Assembly (NCBI RefSeq): GCF_023667495.1
Contig: NZ_JAMOZL010000010.1
Span: 186,001 to 250,000 of the forward strand
Origin: Dyadobacter sp. MSC1_007
GTDB taxonomy: Bacteria; Bacteroidota; Bacteroidia; Cytophagales; Spirosomataceae
DNA: 64,000 nucleotides
Reading direction: 5' to 3'
In this document: positions 45,209-54,066 of the stretch, piece after piece
Layout of the letters: each line of letters starts with the position of its first letter
Position numbering within the stretch: the stretch's first letter is position 1
Made by a program: the position numbers and the translations under genes
Notes under the pieces: model-generated
Told to the model about the DNA's origin: nothing
Seen by the model: the letters and a program-made list of their open reading frames with translations, nothing else
Database searches by the model: none

Positions 45209-48200
45209 CTAGAATCTCAATGTTGTTCCAACTGAAAACTGTCTTGGTCTCGGGTATCCTACTGCGTCGAAACCGGTGTAGGTTTCGGGGTTAATGCCTT
45301 TGTATTTCGTGAGATAGCCCAGATTGTAGACGCTTATAAACAGGTTCATGCCCGTTGCACGGATCTTTTTGAGCAAATCCTTAGGAAGGTCGTAGGCTAT
45401 TGAAATCTCCCGGAATGCCAGGAAATTGCCCTTTTCGATCATCGCCGACACGTCCGAACCATAGCCATTGTTGTTGCCGAGTGTGGCCGAACGCAGGTAG
45501 TTACGCTGTCCGAAATCTGCATCCGCGAAGGAGAAGCGGGCGTATTTTTTGCCCGTATCGCCGGATTTTTGCCAGATATCAGGCCCCAATGCCTGAGAAG
45601 GCGCACCTTCGTTGAACGCTCTGCCTGTGCCCAGTGAACGTGCCAGGGCTCCGTCGCTGATCATATGGCCCATCGCATAATCGACGGCCACCCTAAGTGA
45701 AAGTGATTTATAAGTGAATGTATTTTGCATTCCACCGATCTTGTCCGGATTACGATAACCCATGAAAACCTGGTCTTTGGTATCAATCACGCCGTCGTTA
45801 TTGATGTCGTCGAATATGAAGTCACCGGCGTGCTTTCCGGTAGTAATGCCGGAAGGAGAGGCGAGGTTGTCCTTTTTGGCTGCATTCCACGCCTTCGCTT
45901 CTTCCTCTGTCGAGAATACACCCAGCACCTGGTAGGCATACAACCCAAACGGGCGCTCGCCTTCCGCCAATCCGCCGGCTTCTACGTTTTTACCCTGGGC
46001 TTTGTCATACACCAGGTCGCCTCCCTGCCGGTTTTTGGCCCTGCCATTGTCGGGCAGTTTTTTGATGAGGGTCCGGTTGAAGGCAAACGAGAAATTCGAC
46101 CGCCAGGTAAATGCACCGGCTTTGATCACCATAGCACCCAGTTCTACTTCCACACCTTTGTTCTGCAATGTGCCATTGTTATAGGTAATGGACGCAAAGG
46201 GTGCTTCTGATGGCAACGGTTTGGACTCCAGGCGGTTCTTGGTGAGTTTGTTATAAAAGTCGACGGACATGGTGACGCGGTCATTGAATAGGGAAGCGTC
46301 CAATGCAAGGTCCGTGGTTTCGGTCAATTCCCATTTAAGATTGGGGTTTGAAAGATTAGCACGGAGAATGCCAGAGCCTTGCGCATAGTTTTGGGCTGAA
46401 TATCCGCCGTAAGTGTCGGTGAGGCTCAGGTCGCTCGATCCGGCCTGCCCCCAGCTTGCCCGGAATTTGAGCAGGCTAACCGCTGGTACATTCCAGAATT
46501 TTTCCTGGTGAACGTTCCAGCCGACAGACGCGGATGGAAACAAGGCATACTTGTTGGCCGGGGCGAAATTCGAGAAACCGTCGTATCGGAGCGCCGCGCT
46601 GAGCAGGTAGCGTGCATCGTAATCGTAGTTAAACTGACCGAAGTAACTGGCCGAGCGACTTTCCGTAAGTGTCGTACGAAAGTCGGTTACATTAGTGGTG
46701 ACCACTCCGTTGATGACCGAAGTGGAAGGTTCGTTGATGGTGTAAATGTAATCGCTGGTGGCACGTTGCGAGCCTATATTAATGACACTGTTGGTGGATT
46801 TGGTGAAATTAAAGCCCGCCAGGAATGTGAAATTATGGTTTATACCTGCATTGAAATCATATTGCAGGATCTGATCGATCATGAGTTGTCTGAAATTGTT
46901 GGTATCCTCACTCTTCTGCCGCTGCGTAGCAGGCTGTATTTCCGACGCCGGTGTGCCTTTACGCATAAAAAGATAGCGGTAATCCTGCATGACGTAGGAA
47001 ACGGCAGGTTTGTAACTCAGCCCTTTGACAATGAGCAGGTCGCCAGCAACCCGTGAAATAATCCGCTCAGTAGATGCCCTGACATCGTCATATTTCAGGG
47101 TATGGAAGCGGTTCCGGGTGGCGTAGTTTTCGCCGGGAGTGGGGTTACCGTCGTCCTTGAATATGCGTATGAGCGGCGTGAGGCGCGTTCCGCGCGTGAG
47201 TTCATTTTGAAATGCCTCCACGTAGTTCGGCTGCACGTTCTGGTAATTTACCATCGCGTCGATCTTGAAATTATCTGCCGCCTTAAAACCGAAATTTCCC
47301 AAAACATCATAGCGCTTATACTTCGTGCCGGCGAAGGTTCCTGCCTGATTCGTATAGCCTGCCGATACATTATAATTAGCACGCTCGCCCCCGCCGTCGA
47401 TCGACAGGTTGTGATTTTGCGTCACGCCGGTATTCCAGAGCAGGTCCTGGTATTGGTTATCCGCAAAAAGTAGTTTCTTACCTGGATTAATGGGATCGTC
47501 CATCGTTTGCCAGCCTTTTGCAAGCAGATTGTCCACATACGCCTGCCCTTCGACCGCAACGATGTTATCGTACAATGCGGTGAGGTTGATATTGTTGCCG
47601 TATTGCCCCGGGGCGTTGTAAATGCGCGTTCCGGCCGAAAAACCGCCGTTGTTAAGCAGGTTATTTTTATCGATAGGATCAAATGTGCCTTGAACGGTTT
47701 TGCGGGCGAGAGAAAGATAATCCCTGGCATTCAGGTATTTGTAATCACGTGCATTGGTCTCCCAGGTCGTGCGGTGGTTGAGTGTGATATTGGCTTTGGT
47801 ATTGAATTTTCCGCCTTTTGTTTTGATCACGATCACACCGTTCGCACCGCGAGCACCATAGATCGCGGTGGCAGCAGCGTCCTTCATTACCTGGAACGAC
47901 TCGATATTATCCGGATTAATGTCATTAAGAGACCTGAAAACCCCATCCACGATCACCAGCGGCCCGCTCGACTCGGAGCTACCGACCGAGTTGCCCGCGC
48001 TGTTTCCCAACCCCGTCCCGTAAACGTTCAGTTTCGTGCCGCCGCGTATAATGATGTTGGTTGCGCCTGCACCCGGCTGTCCGGAGTTGATCGGCACCGA
48101 TACCCCCGCAATCTTTCCCTGCATGGCTTGCACCGGATTGGGATTGGAGGTATTTCGCAATTCCTCCACGCCCAGCTTCGATACCGCAGCCGTAATTTTT

Positions 48201-48556
48201 GCTTTGGATTGATTGGTATAACCCACCACAACCACCTCGTTCAGCGATTTCTGGCTATCATCCAGCGACACATCAACGATGCTGCGGTTGTCGATAGCAA
48301 TCTCTTTGGGCTCAAATCCGACGTAGGAAAATATAAGCTTGCCGTCCTTTGGCGCATCCAGGGCGTATTTACCGTCGTTACCCGTGGTGGTCCCCATCGC
48401 AGTGCCGCTTAGCACAATGCTCACACCCGGCAGGGTTTCGCCCGAAGCAGCCGACCTCACGGTGCCTGTTACAGCCGCATTTTGGGCCAAAAGCGTGACT
48501 GCCGACAGTAGCAATACCGACAAGCACCGGATTGCCGCCATGTAAAGTTTCTTCAT
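45209..48556 (-). CDS. SusC/RagA-family TonB-linked outer-membrane transporter
   Basis: The protein has 1115 residues. The signal peptide (1-24) ends LLAQ. A carboxypeptidase-like beta-sandwich (about 27-105) has VTGTVRSAASGETLPGVSIVL and GKLIFSYVGFEPKEI. The TonB box region (LNEVVVVGY) leads to a plug with VQAMQGKIAGV, NIIIRGG and the SusC signature AAATAIYGARGANGVIVIKTK. A 22-strand barrel follows and ends in FSVGTTLRF with terminal Phe. It imports oligosaccharides with SusD using TonB energy. It is the first gene of the sialic-acid operon, under a clear promoter with an overlapping palindrome. Confidence 0.96.
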   Translation of the reverse strand: MKKLYMAAIRCLSVLLLSAVTLLAQNAAVTGTVRSAASGETLPGVSIVLSGTAMGTTTGNDGKYALDAPKDGKLIFSYVGFEPKEIAIDNRSIVDVSLDDSQKSLNEVVVVGYTNQSKAKITAAVSKLGVEELRNTSNPNPVQAMQGKIAGVSVPINSGQPGAGATNIIIRGGTKLNVYGTGLGNSAGNSVGSSESSGPLVIVDGVFRSLNDINPDNIESFQVMKDAAATAIYGARGANGVIVIKTKGGKFNTKANITLNHRTTWETNARDYKYLNARDYLSLARKTVQGTFDPIDKNNLLNNGGFSAGTRIYNAPGQYGNNINLTALYDNIVAVEGQAYVDNLLAKGWQTMDDPINPGKKLLFADNQYQDLLWNTGVTQNHNLSIDGGGERANYNVSAGYTNQAGTFAGTKYKRYDVLGNFGFKAADNFKIDAMVNYQNVQPNYVEAFQNELTRGTRLTPLIRIFKDDGNPTPGENYATRNRFHTLKYDDVRASTERIISRVAGDLLIVKGLSYKPAVSYVMQDYRYLFMRKGTPASEIQPATQRQKSEDTNNFRQLMIDQILQYDFNAGINHNFTFLAGFNFTKSTNSVINIGSQRATSDYIYTINEPSTSVINGVVTTNVTDFRTTLTESRSASYFGQFNYDYDARYLLSAALRYDGFSNFAPANKYALFPSASVGWNVHQEKFWNVPAVSLLKFRASWGQAGSSDLSLTDTYGGYSAQNYAQGSGILRANLSNPNLKWELTETTDLALDASLFNDRVTMSVDFYNKLTKNRLESKPLPSEAPFASITYNNGTLQNKGVEVELGAMVIKAGAFTWRSNFSFAFNRTLIKKLPDNGRAKNRQGGDLVYDKAQGKNVEAGGLAEGERPFGLYAYQVLGVFSTEEEAKAWNAAKKDNLASPSGITTGKHAGDFIFDDINNDGVIDTKDQVFMGYRNPDKIGGMQNTFTYKSLSLRVAVDYAMGHMISDGALARSLGTGRAFNEGAPSQALGPDIWQKSGDTGKKYARFSFADADFGQRNYLRSATLGNNNGYGSDVSAMIEKGNFLAFREISIAYDLPKDLLKKIRATGMNLFISVYNLGYLTKYKGINPETYTGFDAVGYPRPRQFSVGTTLRF

Positions 48557-48597
48557 AGCAAATGTGTTAAAAGGCCAGGGTATATGTTTATTAGTTC

Positions 48598-48612
48598 TTA
48601 TGTACTACATAA
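48598..48612. promoter_or_regulatory. Probable GntR operator at susC promoter
   Basis: TTATGTA-C-TACATAA is a perfect 15-bp palindrome lying 3 bp downstream of the -7 element, over the expected transcription start of the sialic-acid operon. The 11-bp core TGTACTACATA (48601-48611) recurs upstream of the GntR-family gene. Confidence 0.75.
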
Positions 48613-48615
48613 TAA

Positions 48616-48648
48616 CAAATGTAAACGCTTTCATCCTGAACATCCAAA
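48616..48648 (-). promoter_or_regulatory. Promoter of the sialic-acid (susC) operon
   Basis: On the minus strand TTTG (48648-48645) is followed after 21 bp by TACATTTG (48623-48616), an exact TAnnTTTG element. The leader to the susC ATG is about 50 nt. Confidence 0.7.
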
Positions 48649-48714
48649 CATTTAATCAGAAAATAATACAAAAATGCAGACTGTGTTATTGCGGCGCTTT
48701 ATAAGAAAGCGCGT

Positions 48715-49413
48715 TTATGCTTTCAATCGGTCGAAGTGGGGCTTTAAATGCTCCTTCATTCCTTTGCGGAAATCTTCGGCATTGCCTGTTTTGAGTGTTT
48801 CAACGAGGTCGTGGTGCGTTACTTTTCCTACTTCGGCCTGTCCGTTGGTTTTAATCTCATAGTCGAGCACATATTCGAACACGGGCAAAAGCATTTTCTG
48901 AAAACGCATATAAGTATCGTTTCCCGTCATTTGGTATAATTTCCCATGAAATGCGATTTCGTGCTCGACCCGGAAGGGCTTTTGCTGCTTGTTCACTTCC
49001 TGTGCTACGATCGTTTCGAGTTGGGCAATGTCGGCGGGGGTTTTGCGGAGATAAATAAGATCGGCCAGTCCCATTTCGAGGACCAGCCGGAGTTCGAAGA
49101 TATCCTGTAATGTATTTTTGCCTAAAATGAGCGGGTCGAGCACCCTTTCGAGCGAACCAAGAATGTCGGGCTGTGCGAGTATCATCCCCCGTTTTTTGCG
49201 GGTGTCGATCATCCCGAGCATGCGCAGACGGCTGAGCGCCTCGCGTACAACGTTCCTGCTCACGCCGAGAGCATCGGCCAGTTCCTGTTCTTTGGGCAGT
49301 GCGTCACCCGGTACGAACGACTTCCTTTTGAGATATTCACGCAGCCTGGATTCCACCATGTCGGCCATCGTTGCAGTCGACACGGGCTGGATATCCTTTT
49401 TCAGATCATTCAT
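48715..49413 (-). CDS. GntR-family (FadR/FCD) transcriptional regulator
   Basis: The protein has 232 residues from the start MNDLKKDIQPVSTAT. A GTG at 49458 would lie at or before the expected transcription start set by the -7 element at 49460-49467, so it is unlikely. The N-terminal winged helix has LKRKSFVPGDALPKEQELADALGVSRNVVREALSRLRMLGMI. The C-terminal FCD ligand domain (about 95-225) has DIFELRLVLEMGLADL, EHEIAFHGKLYQM and HHDLVETLKTGN, with the metal-binding His/Asp pattern. It lies upstream of the susC operon on the same strand, 158 bp away. The shared operator core suggests it represses both itself and the operon, relieved by sialic acid or a breakdown product. Confidence 0.92.
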   Translation of the reverse strand: MNDLKKDIQPVSTATMADMVESRLREYLKRKSFVPGDALPKEQELADALGVSRNVVREALSRLRMLGMIDTRKKRGMILAQPDILGSLERVLDPLILGKNTLQDIFELRLVLEMGLADLIYLRKTPADIAQLETIVAQEVNKQQKPFRVEHEIAFHGKLYQMTGNDTYMRFQKMLLPVFEYVLDYEIKTNGQAEVGKVTHHDLVETLKTGNAEDFRKGMKEHLKPHFDRLKA

Positions 49414-49459
49414 GTGAGCATTGGTGCCGCTCGTTGTGTTTCTGTTGCGAGCGGGCACA

Positions 49460-49467
49460 CAAAGCTA
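49460..49467 (-). promoter_or_regulatory. -7 element of the GntR gene
   Basis: TAGCTTTG on the minus strand matches TAnnTTTG exactly. The operator-like sequence at 49476-49490 lies in the spacer towards the -33 position, where no clear TTTG is present. Confidence 0.5.
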
Positions 49468-49475
49468 ATAATTCC

Positions 49476-49490
49476 TTTTGTACTACATAT
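49476..49490. promoter_or_regulatory. Probable autoregulatory GntR operator
   Basis: The stretch TTTTGTACTACATAT contains TGTACTACATA (49479-49489), identical over 11 bp to the palindrome at the susC promoter, and sits between the -7 and -33 positions of the regulator's promoter. Confidence 0.68.
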
Positions 49491-49526
49491 TGATCGGATG
49501 GAGAATCTGACGACTGATGTGTTTCC

Positions 49527-50723
49527 TCATGATACGATGTATCCCCGGCGTCGTTGTTCTTTTACAGGATCATGTTTTGGTGTTATCTTATTCGGGCTTT
49601 CCAGTAACGAGGGACTGTTTGTGATGGCTTGTTTATAGATGTTGAGGGTTTGTGCTGCCGTCCGGGCCCACGAGAATTCCTTGGCTCGTGTGGCACCTTT
49701 TTCACTATAGTTAGCCCTCAATCCCGGGTCATAGAAAAACATTTCACATTTCCGGAGAATGTCCGAATCGTCGGTGGGATCAATGTACAAGGCTGCATTA
49801 CCGCCAACCTCCGGCAAAGAGCTAACGTTGCTAAGAATTGCCGGACACCCGCAATTGAATGCTTCAAGTACAGGAATGCCGAAACCCTCATAAAGGCTTG
49901 GAAACACAAAAAAGAGCGCGTTCGAATACAGTTTAGCGAGGTGGGTATCGTCGATCGCCACTTGCACCACCTGAGCGGTAATGCCCAGCTTGTCTAAAAG
50001 CATCGATTCTTCACGACTAAAAGGACCTCCACCTGCACACACTACTTTGAGGCCTTTCTCCCGTTTCAGGAGCGGCTGCACTGCATCGATAAACTTGTCA
50101 AAATTCTTGTAACCCAGCCTTTTACCCACAAAAAGGATGTAATCACCCCAGATCGTTCCTTCGCCGGCAACGCTGGCGACCATCGAGCTGGCCAGATGGG
50201 TTACATGAATCCGGTCATCACTGACACCATAGTATTCCATGATGTCGCGTTTCGTGCTGTTAGACACAGCGATGATGGAAGTGGCGCTTTGAAGGAGGGC
50301 CTTCCTGTTCGATATTACTTCGTCCATATTCGTTAATAGGTCTGGGTACTTTTCCCAAAACTTCTCATGAATCAGGTCATGGAACGTGATCACGAAAGGA
50401 CGTGGCTTTATATTAGTTTTTAAAAAATAGGAGTCGTAATAGGTGGGGTGAAATATGTCGTAGCTTCCTTTTTTTAGAAATTGTTCCGACACAAGTTGAT
50501 TGAGATATTCTTTAATCGAGGCGCGGCCGCGGAAATTGAAAGGTAAGAATTCCCTGGTGTGATAAAACTGGCTATCTCTAGTAAACTCATTTTCGGAGAA
50601 GTAAATACTATTATCGCAGTCATTACCGGACATAGTGAGTTCTTTGGCCAATTCGTAAAAGTACCTGGATATTCCTCCGTAGTTTTGGTTTGTATATATC
50701 TGATGATCGAAGAGGATTTTCAT
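49527..50723 (-). CDS. Glycosyltransferase family 4 (exopolysaccharide type)
   Basis: The protein has 398 residues. The N-terminus ILFDHQIYTNQNYGGISRYFYELAKEL is typical of GT4 enzymes in polysaccharide clusters. The middle has FVITFHDLIHEKFWEKYPDL and ATSIIAVSNSTKRDIMEYYG. The C-terminal donor domain has ILFVGKRLGYKNFDKFI and the EX7E motif region LYEGFGIPVLEAFNCGCP. It transfers a sugar from a nucleotide donor to a growing glycan at the inner membrane. Upstream lie only fragments of other surface-polysaccharide genes, so the cluster appears to have decayed around it. Confidence 0.88.
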   Translation of the reverse strand: MKILFDHQIYTNQNYGGISRYFYELAKELTMSGNDCDNSIYFSENEFTRDSQFYHTREFLPFNFRGRASIKEYLNQLVSEQFLKKGSYDIFHPTYYDSYFLKTNIKPRPFVITFHDLIHEKFWEKYPDLLTNMDEVISNRKALLQSATSIIAVSNSTKRDIMEYYGVSDDRIHVTHLASSMVASVAGEGTIWGDYILFVGKRLGYKNFDKFIDAVQPLLKREKGLKVVCAGGGPFSREESMLLDKLGITAQVVQVAIDDTHLAKLYSNALFFVFPSLYEGFGIPVLEAFNCGCPAILSNVSSLPEVGGNAALYIDPTDDSDILRKCEMFFYDPGLRANYSEKGATRAKEFSWARTAAQTLNIYKQAITNSPSLLESPNKITPKHDPVKEQRRRGYIVS

Positions 50724-50857
50724 AGTTAATGTTGTGCTACCGCAAACAAATCCAGATCACCATATCAATGATTTTCGCTCTGAAAATTTGAAAGCCGAGG
50801 GTTTGTTTAAAGTTTATTAGTAAACTAAAAAGCGAATAGGAAGTATTTTGCGTGAAG

Positions 50858-51040
50858 CTAGCGTTGGAAACAATGTATACTGCTACCCATGTCTCGTCCA
50901 ATTAAAATAAAATCAGTCGAATTGATGGTAGAAGCATGCGCTTTTCCAAACAATGCAGTTACAGGTCTCCGGATTGGGGTGAATTCCGGATTATCGCCGA
51001 GCATCTCTTGGGCAGCATAGCCACAAATTTTGTTGTACAT
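50858..51040 (-). pseudogene. Short ORF, possibly a truncated acyltransferase
   Basis: The ORF encodes 60 residues from MYNKICGYAAQEMLG; a GTG at 51052 would add four. The tail HASTINSTDFILIGRDMGSS resembles the start of a left-handed beta-helix (hexapeptide) acyltransferase, in which I..S..F.LIG repeats, but it stops after one or two turns. It is far too short for a working enzyme and lies between a glycosyltransferase gene and a broken flippase. It is most likely a gene fragment. The family call is tentative. The surrounding 134 bp and 148 bp show no other coding signal. Confidence 0.35.
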
Positions 51041-51188
51041 TTTTCTTAACACTAAATGATTGAGGGGTGGCTTTCTTATTCAAATATAACCAAAGATCAT
51101 AATTTTCTCCCGTTGGTTGTAACCTGTACTAAATAAATTATTTTAGCTACCGGAAGCTATTGATTATCTAACGGTTAAAAAGTGTGTA

Positions 51189-51780
51189 TTATCGGTTCCG
51201 GATGCCAGTCGCCCGGCCGTTGGTGATCTTATGGTACTGCACTGCCACAAGCACCGCTCCGATCGTCAGAGAAACACAAGTCGCTAGAATAATGCCTGAA
51301 AGGCCCGCTTCCGTGTGTTTATTCCCAGGCCAGTCCAAAGCTTATAAGCTTGATCGACGAAAGGCAGTAGCATGACGATCACAAGTATCATTTGCCCCCA
51401 CAAACGCAGTAACATTCTCACTGTTTTACGTAACCATTTCCTGTCATTTTTAATAAAATCTGCATTAAAAGCGGCCTGGTAGGGTATAATGGCAATAGTG
51501 CAGCCCATATTGATGAACTGAATAGTTTATACGCAATAATACCTGCGGTTACTTCTGCGGTTTGAAAAAGCTTAACAATAAAAAGTATAAAGCAACCGAA
51601 ATAGCCGGTTAATATCTATTTCCTTCTTGTCAGCATTCAGCCTTTTTGCCAATCAATAAAGAATAATGAACTGCTATCAATCTTGCGACTAATAAAATAG
51701 CCATGCACAAAAGAGGGGTTTCTAATCCCGGATCAAAAGCTTCCCAGCCCGGAATTGAGTAACTGCCGGAAGAAAATCTC
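51189..51780 (-). pseudogene. Frameshifted oligosaccharide flippase (Wzx-like) remnant
   Basis: Minus-strand membrane-protein text continues across several frames. First comes SIPGWEAFDPGLETPLLCMA with ILLVARLIAVHYSLLIGKKA (about 51770-51630). Then ILTGYFGCFILFIVKLFQT and AGIIAYKLFSSSIW (about 51610-51500). In a new frame follow IPYQAAFNADFIKNDRKWLR and LWGQMILVIVMLLPFVDQAY (about 51500-51330). In a third frame the end GIILATCVSLTIGAVLVAVQ stops at TAA 51189-51191. Hydrophobic spans and the PxxxA...WL pattern are those of polysaccharide flippases. At least two frameshifts, and an in-frame TAG near 51785, mark it as dead. The N-terminal half is missing. Confidence 0.65.
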
Positions 51781-51973
51781 ACCTATACCATCGCAATTCC
51801 TCAGAGCCTCTTTTTTTGAGTGGCATTTTACCGTTAAATAAGTCAAAAAGTAGTATTAATTGTAAGAGAACTTTGTGATATAATTCTATAAGTATTTCAA
51901 CTGTTTTCTTGTCAAATCTTATAGAAAACCTTCAATCAATCCAGTCAGTTAACATTTTGAAAACTCAGAAACA

Positions 51974-52819
51974 ATGCTAAAAGTAACAAGCAATGTAGCC
52001 CAGACGACCCGGTTGGGTGGCAGGGTAGACGAAACAACCTCTATGTTCGGAGCCCTTACCGATCTGATCGGCACATGGGTAGGAAATAAGGGATGGAACC
52101 TGGTAGCGGTCCCGAATCAGAAAGGCGGTTTTATACTGCTCGTGCAGCCGTACACCGAAACGCTCACCATTACGCCCCTGAGCACGCCCACGCCCAACCG
52201 CGGGACGACCATTATCCAACAGGTGCCAACGCTGATGTACAGCCTAAGCATTCACAGCAATGTCGATGGAAGCTTGCTCCATGCCGAAAACGGTACCTGG
52301 CTTCTGTTGCAAGATTGTCCGAGTGATTTTAGCATTGCGCGGCAGGCATCGGTCCCGCACGGAGATTCATTGCTCGCGCTGGGTAATTCATCCATGACCA
52401 ACGGCGCGCCCGCGATCCCGGCGATCAGCACCCTGCCCATTACCGGTCCGGGACAAAAACCCCTCGGTTATACCGATCCCTATCTGACGCCCCAACCTGG
52501 TTTTAACAAAACGAACCCTAATGCGACGCTGCTGGACGCTATCAGTGGTCAGACCATCATTTCTTCGACCAACATTTCGGTGAGCACGGCCAACCAGGGC
52601 GGGATCAGCAATATTCCTTTTGTCACCAAAAACGCCAATACGACCAATTTTGAGGCTACATACTGGATCGAGACCGTTCAAAACCCTACCACCGGCTGTA
52701 CTTTCCTGCAACTGCAATATTCTCAGACAACCATCATCGAATTCATTCCCCAATTCCACGATCCTTCTAAACTGATCCAGTGGCCGCATGTCAACATCAA
52801 TACGATGATCAAGCAATAA
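51974..52819 (+). CDS. Uncharacterised protein, possibly haem-binding beta-barrel
   Basis: The protein has 281 residues and is soluble, without a signal peptide. It is rich in beta-forming and Thr/Asn/Pro residues. SMFGALTDLIGTWVGNKGWNLV near the N-terminus resembles the opening of nitrobindin-like barrels, and VPHGDSLLALGN (about residues 127-138) contains a conserved-looking histidine. The C-terminus has ATYWIETVQNPTTGCTFLQL. A haem-binding barrel role is tentative. It is the first gene of a three-gene operon (gaps 33 and 14 bp) with two flavin amine-oxidising enzymes, so it may bind a cofactor or product of that pathway. Confidence 0.5.
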   Translation: MLKVTSNVAQTTRLGGRVDETTSMFGALTDLIGTWVGNKGWNLVAVPNQKGGFILLVQPYTETLTITPLSTPTPNRGTTIIQQVPTLMYSLSIHSNVDGSLLHAENGTWLLLQDCPSDFSIARQASVPHGDSLLALGNSSMTNGAPAIPAISTLPITGPGQKPLGYTDPYLTPQPGFNKTNPNATLLDAISGQTIISSTNISVSTANQGGISNIPFVTKNANTTNFEATYWIETVQNPTTGCTFLQLQYSQTTIIEFIPQFHDPSKLIQWPHVNINTMIKQ

Positions 52820-52852
52820 TCTTCGGCTTGCCTTTACAATAAAACTCACGAT

Positions 52853-54052
52853 ATGACAACAACTGAAACTGACCGTCACTTCGATGTGATCGTCATAGGT
52901 GGTGGCGCGATGGGACTTTCCACCGCCTACCACCTGAGTAAACGGAAGACAAAAACGCTGGTGCTCGAACGCTTCACTTTCAAAAACCAGCTTGGCAGCT
53001 CGGCGGGTGTTTCTCGCCAGTACCGGATACCTTATCCGGAAGAATACATGGTACAAATGGCTCTTGACGCCCAACCTTATTGGGATGAACTCCAAAGCCA
53101 TACTTCCAAGAAACTGCTGGATAAAGTCGGGACGCTCTGGTTTGGCGATCCGGCGGTGCATTCGACCGAAGGTAATATAGGCGAGGCCGAAAAGGCTTTA
53201 AAAGCGGCGAATGTGCCGTTTACCAGCCTTACTTCGAAGGAAATCGAGGAGCAATATCATTTCAGAAACCTGCCGGAAACGTATACCGGCCTGTTCCAGC
53301 CGGACGGTGCGAGTATTGATTTCAGGGCTACCATCGAAACCCTGTATGAAGCAGGACAGCGGAGCCCGCATGTGACCTTGCAGGACGAGTCGCCGGTTAC
53401 GGAGATCAGACAGGATGGTAAGTTGTTCCTGGTCACAACGCCAAAAGGTACCTATATAACTGAAAAGTTGGTGATCGTGCCCGGTCCGTATATCGATAGC
53501 GTCATCAATTTACTGCGGTTCAGGATCGAGGCTACCTATTGGAATATGTCGTCGGCCTATTTCAAGAAGACCAAACCTTCGATCCAGTATCCGACGTGGT
53601 TCGTTTTTCAGAATGCGATCGGTCAGAACGGCAACCAGTTCTATGGTTTTCCCGGCGTTGTTTGGAACCATCCGGAGTACATTCGGGTGGCGCCGGATTT
53701 TGTGATCGATCCATTGACTGATCCAAGCGAGCGGACATTGGTCCCCAACAAGCAGGAGCTTGCATATACCGCCGAATGGGTCAAAAACCACATGACAGGC
53801 CTGGAACCGGTGCCGGAACTTACTTCTACTTGTCTGATCGCACTCAGCAAAATCGCCAACAAGGAACTGCTCATCGATTTTGCGCCGCCTTATGTGCCCA
53901 ATAACAAAAATATCGTGGTGTACGCGACGGGTTGGGCTGCGAAGTTCACGCCGTTTTTGGGCCAGATACTCACAGAACTGGCGCTTGACGGGCATTCTAC
54001 ATTTGACATCGCGCCTTTCAAATTGGGTTACAATTATTTCAAAGCCTTTTAA
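52853..54052 (+). CDS. FAD-dependent amine oxidase of the sarcosine / N-methyltryptophan oxidase family
   Basis: The protein has 399 residues. The FAD motif is FDVIVIGGGAMGLSTAYHLSKR, followed by the MSOX-type LGSSAGVSRQYRIPYPEEYM. A cysteine in ELTSTCLIALSK (about residue 324) lies where monomeric sarcosine oxidases bind FAD covalently. The end has VYATGWAAKFTPFLGQIL. Family enzymes oxidise secondary amines or N-methyl amino acids, giving an imine and hydrogen peroxide. It is the second gene of a three-gene operon, 14 bp before another flavin amine oxidase. The true substrate is unknown. Confidence 0.85.
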   Translation: MTTTETDRHFDVIVIGGGAMGLSTAYHLSKRKTKTLVLERFTFKNQLGSSAGVSRQYRIPYPEEYMVQMALDAQPYWDELQSHTSKKLLDKVGTLWFGDPAVHSTEGNIGEAEKALKAANVPFTSLTSKEIEEQYHFRNLPETYTGLFQPDGASIDFRATIETLYEAGQRSPHVTLQDESPVTEIRQDGKLFLVTTPKGTYITEKLVIVPGPYIDSVINLLRFRIEATYWNMSSAYFKKTKPSIQYPTWFVFQNAIGQNGNQFYGFPGVVWNHPEYIRVAPDFVIDPLTDPSERTLVPNKQELAYTAEWVKNHMTGLEPVPELTSTCLIALSKIANKELLIDFAPPYVPNNKNIVVYATGWAAKFTPFLGQILTELALDGHSTFDIAPFKLGYNYFKAF

Positions 54053-54066
54053 AACAATACATTGAA

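Noticed and set aside
52388..53161. 257-residue minus-strand ORF across the start of the amine-oxidase operon
   Set aside because: It crosses two well-supported plus-strand genes and their gap; the composition is that of an antisense frame.
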